A stretch of 19,391 nt of DNA from Crocinitomicaceae bacterium (GTDB taxonomy: Bacteria > Bacteroidota > Bacteroidia > Flavobacteriales_D > Crocinitomicaceae), in assembly GCA_023264075.1 (NCBI GenBank), contig JALQTG010000014.1:1-19391 (forward strand). The letters run 5' to 3'. Position numbers and translations under genes: made by a program. Position 1 is the first letter of the stretch. Every line of letters starts with the position of its first letter. The notes beneath the pieces are model-generated. The model saw only the letters and a list, made by a program, of their open reading frames with translations. It was not told the DNA's origin and ran no database searches. This document shows positions 15,554 to 19,391 of this stretch, piece by piece.

Positions 15554-16624
15554 CTACTTGAAAATACGAACATCTAGGGTTGCAATTTTGTTCTTGTTTG
15601 CCAATTGCCCACAAGCGGCATCAATATCTTTCCCTCTACTCCGACGTATGTTCACGATAATATTTCGTTCTTCCAAGAACTGAGCAAAGGCATCGACTTT
15701 TCTAACATCGGCTTGCTTAAACTCTCCATTATCAATCGGATTATATTCAATTATATTAACTTTGCAGGGTACATTTTTACAAAACTCAGCTAACTCTTGA
15801 GCGTCCTTTAATTCGTCATTAAAGTCCTTGAATATGATATACTCAAACGTTACCCTGCTACCCGTTTTTTCATAAAAGTACTTTAGAGATTCAGCAAGAG
15901 CTGCTAGATTATTGGTTTCATTAATCTCCATAATCTGATTGCGCTTCACATCATTTGCCGCGTGAAGAGAGAGTGCTAAATTAAACTTCACCTCATCATC
16001 CCCTAGCCGCTTAATCATTTTTGCAATTCCTGCCGTCGAAATTGTAATTCGTTTTGGTGACATTCCAAGTCCTTCTTCCGAAGTCAATAGTTCAGTACTC
16101 CGCAACACATTGGCGTAATTCAAGAGCGGCTCACCCATCCCCATGTAAACAATGTTTGAAAGATGTTGACCGTAACGCTCCTCGGCTTGTTTATTTAAAT
16201 ACACCACTTGATCCACAATTTCCCCAGCGCTCAAATTTTTCAGGAGCTTCAGTCTACCTGTCGCACAGAACATACAGGCCAAACTGCAACCAACTTGTGA
16301 AGAAATACAAGCTGTCATCCGCGACTTGGTTGGAATCAACACCCCTTCCATCACTTTGCCTTCACCTACGTTAAAGGAGCATTTTATCGTTTTATCTGAA
16401 CTTATCTGTTGATCTTCGAGATGAATGTGTTCGATTGAATACATTTCTTTCAGTCGTTCTCTCAATCCAGCACTGAGATTGGTCATTTCATCGAAGGTGT
16501 GCGCGTTCTTCTTCCACAACCACTCGTAAACCTGCTTTGCACGAAATGCTTTTTCACCAATTTCCGACAGCTCCAATTTGAGTTGTTCTAAGTCCAACCC
16601 TCGAATATCTTTTTTCTTCTCCAT
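15554..16624 (-). CDS. rlmN: dual-specificity RNA methyltransferase RlmN (23S rRNA A2503 / tRNA A37)
   Basis: 356 residues from the ATG at 16624 (MEKKKDIRGLDLEQLK). The frame is open a further 69 codons, but that part reads through an intergenic repeat and does not look like protein. RlmN is a radical-SAM enzyme that places a methyl group on C2 of adenosine. The 4Fe-4S ligands are Cys113, Cys117 and Cys120 (CSLACMFC). The two catalytic cysteines are Cys106 (TACISSQVGC) and Cys338 (DIDAACGQLAN), and the SAM motif MGMGEPLLNY is present. It is a single-gene unit, divergent from DUF983. Near its start the minus strand has GAAATTTG, a 7/8 match to the -7 box, 12 nt before the ATG. Confidence 0.97.
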   Translation of the reverse strand: MEKKKDIRGLDLEQLKLELSEIGEKAFRAKQVYEWLWKKNAHTFDEMTNLSAGLRERLKEMYSIEHIHLEDQQISSDKTIKCSFNVGEGKVMEGVLIPTKSRMTACISSQVGCSLACMFCATGRLKLLKNLSAGEIVDQVVYLNKQAEERYGQHLSNIVYMGMGEPLLNYANVLRSTELLTSEEGLGMSPKRITISTAGIAKMIKRLGDDEVKFNLALSLHAANDVKRNQIMEINETNNLAALAESLKYFYEKTGSRVTFEYIIFKDFNDELKDAQELAEFCKNVPCKVNIIEYNPIDNGEFKQADVRKVDAFAQFLEERNIIVNIRRSRGKDIDAACGQLANKNKIATLDVRIFK

Positions 16625-16684
16625 AAAACAGGTGCAAATTTCGGTAAATTTTATGGATTCTTTGTAAAACAGATGGGGTAAAAT

Positions 16685-16796
16685 GGGTTTCAGGTTGCAG
16701 GTTGCATGGGCTCTGCCCGATTCAGAGAATGCTGAGGCATAGGCAAAGCACAACCTGTAACCTTTAACTTGCAACGGGGCAGCCCTTGTAACCTGT
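16685..16796. repeat. imperfect long inverted repeat made of 7-bp units
   Basis: The left arm has heptamers GGGTTTC, AGGTTGC, AGGTTGC, ATGGGCT (16685-16712). The right half has, in the opposite orientation, ACAACCT, GTAACCT, TTAACTT (16750-16770), then GGGGCAGCCC and a final TAACCTG ending at 16795. CAGGTT, GGGCT and GCCC of the left arm can pair with their complements at 16776-16796, giving a large hairpin. It occupies the gap between the divergent rlmN and DUF983 genes. Confidence 0.75.
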
Positions 16797-16841
16797 AAAA
16801 ACATTGTTACAAAAATCACACAACTAAACACTTTGAGTCAT

Positions 16842-16849
16842 TATCTTTG
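16842..16849 (+). promoter_or_regulatory. -7 box directly in front of the DUF983 gene
   Basis: TATCTTTG is a perfect TAnnTTTG match and ends 4 nt before the ATG at 16854. Transcription normally starts several nucleotides after this box, so the mRNA would be leaderless or nearly so. No TTG stands at the -33 position. Confidence 0.55.
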
Positions 16850-16853
16850 TAGT

Positions 16854-17267
16854 ATGAGTTGGAAAGAAAATAGATTATATAGCATTTTCAATGGAAAGTG
16901 CCCTGTTTGTCATGAAGGAAAGGTATTCTCGCATAAGCAAGTCTTTCATCCTTCAAAATTCGATAAAATGGAGGAAAAATGTTCGGAATGCGGACACAAA
17001 TACGAAATCGAAACAGGATTTTTCTATGGTGCAATGTACGTGAGTTATGCACTCACTGTTGCCATTTCGGTAGCTGTGTTTGTTTCGACCTATCTGATTT
17101 ATAGCGAAACTGTGTATTGGGTGTATATCCTGCTCATCCTAGGAGCGCTGATTGGATTAGCCCCTGTCACTTTCAGAGCAGGCCGGTTAATTTGGATGAA
17201 TTTCTTCCATGGCTATAAACCTGATGCAATCGCTAACTTTAAAGCAAAAACAGATGGGAAAGTTTAA
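16854..17267 (+). CDS. DUF983 family membrane protein with zinc-ribbon-like cysteines
   Basis: 137 residues from the ATG at 16854 (MSWKENRLYS); a TTG-initiated extension of seven codons would contain the promoter box and is unlikely. The cytoplasmic N-terminal part carries CPVC and CSEC pairs (GKCPVCHEGKVF at about 15-26, KCSECGHKYE at about 43-52), typical of DUF983 and probably binding one zinc. The conserved GFFYGAMYVSYALT starts the first of two membrane helices (about 58-80 and 86-106). The last ~30 residues are polar. The function is not known. It overlaps the thioredoxin gene by 14 nt, so the two are co-expressed. Confidence 0.9.
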   Translation: MSWKENRLYSIFNGKCPVCHEGKVFSHKQVFHPSKFDKMEEKCSECGHKYEIETGFFYGAMYVSYALTVAISVAVFVSTYLIYSETVYWVYILLILGALIGLAPVTFRAGRLIWMNFFHGYKPDAIANFKAKTDGKV

Positions 17268-17553
17268 TGAAATAATTAGAGGCGAAGAACCTGTACTTGT
17301 GGATTTTTACGCTACTTGGTGTGGACCGTGCCAAACAATGATGCCAATTATCGATGACGTGAAAAATCAATTTGGTCAAGGACTTCGTGTATTAAAAGTA
17401 GATGTAGATAAAAACGCAGCGGCTTCACAAAAATTCAAAGTACGTGGAGTACCCACACTCATTTTATTCAAAAACGGAGAAATCGTTTGGAGAGGATCTG
17501 GAGTTCATTCAAGAGCGGATTTGACGAAGATTATTGAGAACGCGATTTCTTGA
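17254..17553 (+). CDS. thioredoxin
   Basis: 99 residues from the ATG at 17254 (MGKFNEIIRGEEPVLVDFYA); an earlier ATG at 17209 would add 15 residues but lies deeper inside the DUF983 gene. The active site WCGPC is at 22-26 and the cis-proline at Pro67 (RGVPTL). The length is slightly short for thioredoxin because the first helix is reduced. It is cytoplasmic (no signal peptide) and should reduce protein disulfides using thioredoxin reductase. The start lies inside the last five codons of DUF983, which suggests translational coupling and a shared role around a membrane protein that carries cysteine pairs; the latter is speculation. Confidence 0.93.
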   Translation: MGKFNEIIRGEEPVLVDFYATWCGPCQTMMPIIDDVKNQFGQGLRVLKVDVDKNAAASQKFKVRGVPTLILFKNGEIVWRGSGVHSRADLTKIIENAIS

Positions 17554-17557
17554 GATT

Positions 17558-17609
17558 TCAAGATTTTAAGACGTTAGATGCGCTTCGCTTTAAGAGGTTA
17601 GACAGTAGA
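17558..17609. repeat. 7-bp repeat cluster between thioredoxin and rnpA
   Basis: Two runs of adjacent heptamers occur: TCAAGAT, TTTAAGA, CGTTAGA (17558-17578) and TTTAAGA, GGTTAGA, CAGTAGA (17589-17609), separated by TGCGCTTCGC. The rest of the gap (17610-17790) contains GGTTTAG (17623-17629) and its complement CTAAACC (17726-17732) around a weakly structured region. No gene is visible there and no clear terminator. Confidence 0.7.
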
Positions 17610-17790
17610 CTCGCTTTGGGTAGGTTTAGTCTTCTTTCCTTAATTTTAGCACTGTTGAAGTTGATGAAGAGAAGAAAGGTAGTTAGCCACGAATTGGAAA
17701 CTCGCGGCAGCTCGGGGTCATTAGTCTAAACCAACATCGAACCTCAGACTTCGAACGGTTTCAACCTCCTCCACCTTTAACATTTCCTAT

Positions 17791-17798
17791 TATCTTTG
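17791..17798 (+). promoter_or_regulatory. -7 box directly in front of rnpA
   Basis: TATCTTTG matches TAnnTTTG perfectly and ends 4 nt before the rnpA ATG at 17803, the same arrangement as at the DUF983 gene. A leaderless transcript for rnpA and the S41 protease gene is predicted. No clear -33 element is present. Confidence 0.55.
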
Positions 17799-17802
17799 CT
17801 CA

Positions 17803-18201
17803 ATGAATGAAAGATTAGGGAAATCTTATAAATTAAAAAGTAAAAAAATCATTGAGTCGGTATTCAACGATGGCGAAACAGTGAAGCAATTCCCTTTTCT
17901 TGTTAAGTTCTGTAACCAAGAATTGCCTTCGAACCAAGCTTTTCAAATCGTTTTTTCAGTTTCTAAACGCCGATTTAAAAAAGCACCCGACCGAAATCGA
18001 ATAAAGCGACTCATGCGAGAGGTCGTCCGAAAAAATAAACATTCATTAGAGGCGCAATTACAACAAAATAATCAGCAGTTGGCGTTATTTTTGATTTACA
18101 CCAACACAGAAATTATGAGCTATGAAGAAATGAATCGTAAAATAGTTCTACTTTTCGAGCGTTTAATAGCTCAGCTTATATCAAATGAAACAAAAGCATA
18201 A
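17803..18201 (+). CDS. rnpA: ribonuclease P protein component
   Basis: 132 residues, normal length. It is the protein cofactor that binds the RNase P RNA and helps remove 5' leaders from pre-tRNAs. The diagnostic block is RNRIKRLMRE at 64-73 preceded by VSKRRFKKAPD; the N-terminus has the usual LGKSYKLKSKKIIESVF. The protein is strongly basic. In most bacteria rnpA follows rpmH near the origin; here its neighbour is an S41 protease gene 3 nt downstream, the arrangement common in Flavobacteriia. The ATG is fixed by the promoter box just upstream. Confidence 0.96.
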   Translation: MNERLGKSYKLKSKKIIESVFNDGETVKQFPFLVKFCNQELPSNQAFQIVFSVSKRRFKKAPDRNRIKRLMREVVRKNKHSLEAQLQQNNQQLALFLIYTNTEIMSYEEMNRKIVLLFERLIAQLISNETKA

Positions 18202-18204
18202 CCT

Positions 18205-19391
18205 ATGAAGGCGATGAAAATCACATTACTCTCCATTCTTTTTACGTTTCAATCTGTTTCTCAGTCCAACGGTTTTGAAGTGGTAAAGAATCTTGACTTA
18301 TACAATTTAATTTATCTCAACCTAGAAAAATACTACGTCGAAACGCCTGAAATCGGAGCAATATCGAAAGCGGGAATAGACGCCATGTTGAATGAACTAG
18401 ACCCTTATACGGTTTACTATCACGAAGCGAATATGGAAGATTACCGTATGATGACCACTGGTCAATATGGAGGAATTGGTGCACTGATTCGAAAAGTCGA
18501 CGACTATGTAATCATCAGCGAGCCTTATGAGGGAAACCCTGCACAAATCGCTGGATTAAAAGCAGGGGATAAAATTCTTTCCATTGATGGGCGCTCGATG
18601 AAAGATAAGCCAACCGACGAAGTTTCTCAAGCATTAAAAGGTACAAAAGGAACAACCATAGAAGTGGAATACGAACGTCCATTTGTTGGAGTGGGAAAAG
18701 TGGAAGTAAAACGCGATGAGATTAAACTACCAGATATTCCATACTCTGGAATGGTCGTCGACAAAATTGGTTATATCAACCTGAGCTCATTTACACAAAC
18801 GGCCTCCAAAAGCGTGAAAGATGCTTATGCCTTATTACAAAGTGAAGGTATGGAAAAACTTATCTTAGACCTCCGTGGGAATGGTGGTGGACTGCTGATC
18901 GAATCCGTCGACATCGTGAATATGTTCGTTCCGAAAAACGAACCTATTGTAAATACAAAATCGCGCATAATTGAAGAAAACAGGGTTTACGCGACACGAA
19001 ATGAACCAATCGACTTAACGATTCCTGTAGTTGTTTTGATAGATGAGAACTCTGCTTCCGCCTCAGAAATTGTGGCCGGTTCTCTACAAGATTTAGATCG
19101 AGCCGTAATCGTAGGACGAACATCATTTGGTAAAGGGCTCGTACAGCGCACCATCGACCTAAAATATGGTTCAAAAATGAAGTTGACCATTGCCAAATAC
19201 TACACTCCATCTGGTCGGTGTGTGCAGAAACTGGATTACTACGCCAAAAACCAAGGAAAAGTAGAAGAAGTTCCTGATTCGCTCATTACGATATTTAAAA
19301 CAAAAAATGGTCGAGACGTTATTGATGTAAGAGGAATCGAACCCGACATTAAAGTTGATGGAGAAGATTTGGGTAGACTAACAGCAGTGTT
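18205..19391 (+). CDS. S41-family C-terminal processing protease (partial, runs off the window)
   Basis: 395 codons are visible from the ATG at 18205 with no stop before the end of the window. A signal peptide is present (MKAMKITLLSILFTFQSVSQ; a start at the second Met is possible). Order: S41 N-terminal helices with MLNELDPYTVYY (about 66-77), a PDZ domain around GQYGGIGALIRK to AGLKAGDKILSIDGRSM (about 90-135), then the protease core with LILDLRGNGGGLL (about 220), DENSASASEIVAGSL (about 279-293, nucleophilic Ser) and GRTSFGKGLVQ (about 307-317, general-base Lys). It cleaves C-terminal tails of periplasmic or lipid-anchored proteins. It follows rnpA by 3 nt and should be in the same transcript. 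Confidence 0.95.
   Translation, partial: MKAMKITLLSILFTFQSVSQSNGFEVVKNLDLYNLIYLNLEKYYVETPEIGAISKAGIDAMLNELDPYTVYYHEANMEDYRMMTTGQYGGIGALIRKVDDYVIISEPYEGNPAQIAGLKAGDKILSIDGRSMKDKPTDEVSQALKGTKGTTIEVEYERPFVGVGKVEVKRDEIKLPDIPYSGMVVDKIGYINLSSFTQTASKSVKDAYALLQSEGMEKLILDLRGNGGGLLIESVDIVNMFVPKNEPIVNTKSRIIEENRVYATRNEPIDLTIPVVVLIDENSASASEIVAGSLQDLDRAVIVGRTSFGKGLVQRTIDLKYGSKMKLTIAKYYTPSGRCVQKLDYYAKNQGKVEEVPDSLITIFKTKNGRDVIDVRGIEPDIKVDGEDLGRLTAV

Noticed and set aside
16625..16831. 69-codon upstream extension of RlmN
   Set aside because: It reads through the AGGTTGC repeat region and lies before the family's normal N-terminus; the ATG at 16624 fits.
1..19391. tRNA or rRNA genes
   Set aside because: No cloverleaf with a GTTCGA-type T-loop and no rRNA core sequence was seen in any intergenic gap by eye; a covariance-model scan would settle it.

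Overview
This window is a chromosomal segment of a member of the Bacteroidota, most likely a Flavobacteriales bacterium (Crocinitomicaceae/Fluviicola-like by gene style; this placement is inference). The evidence is: promoter boxes of the Bacteroidota type (TAnnTTTG, with TTG about 20 nt upstream), almost no Shine-Dalgarno sequences, about 40% GC, a zinc-free L31, an M1 metalloprotease with a long beta-rich C-terminal half, DUF2797 and DUF983 genes, an etfB-etfA-bfn-nupC run, and rnpA next to an S41 protease gene instead of rpmH. Most of the window is core housekeeping sequence. I see no complete insertion sequence, prophage, CRISPR array, rRNA or tRNA.

Layout. 1-430: a possible 29-codon micro-ORF and, on the minus strand, a very acidic small lipoprotein with its own promoter and terminator. 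430-1400: a Mn/Fe superoxide dismutase with a clear promoter, convergent with a 996-residue secreted M1 metallopeptidase (1415-4405, minus). 4573-9656: plus-strand isoleucyl-tRNA synthetase, a WG-repeat fragment, and a GlcD-type FAD-linked 2-hydroxyacid oxidase. The oxidase shares a bidirectional terminator with ribosomal protein L31 type B (minus). 9985-10533: a degenerate region with a clearly broken ECF sigma factor (minus). 10534-15422: minus-strand genes for DUF2797, a NupC-type nucleoside transporter, a bifunctional nuclease with a UVR tail, and EtfA/EtfB. 15554-16624: minus-strand RlmN. 16854-19391: plus-strand DUF983, thioredoxin, RnpA and a C-terminally cut S41 processing protease.

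Functional themes: translation and RNA maturation (IleRS, L31, RlmN, RnpA), redox and electron transfer (SOD, EtfAB, the flavin oxidase, thioredoxin), and envelope functions (M1 protease, S41 protease, NupC, lipoprotein).

The most interesting structure lies outside the genes. Four separate intergenic gaps (around 1344-1403, 11377-11425, 16685-16796 and 17558-17609) carry short repeats of different sequence but the same 7-bp period, two of them arranged as opposing arms of large hairpins. This looks like a family of heptanucleotide repeats placed at gene boundaries. Other points worth a look are an IleRS whose HIGH signature reads GIHH, a sigma-factor pseudogene with three in-frame stops, and two genes whose promoter box ends exactly 4 nt before the ATG, which implies leaderless mRNAs.
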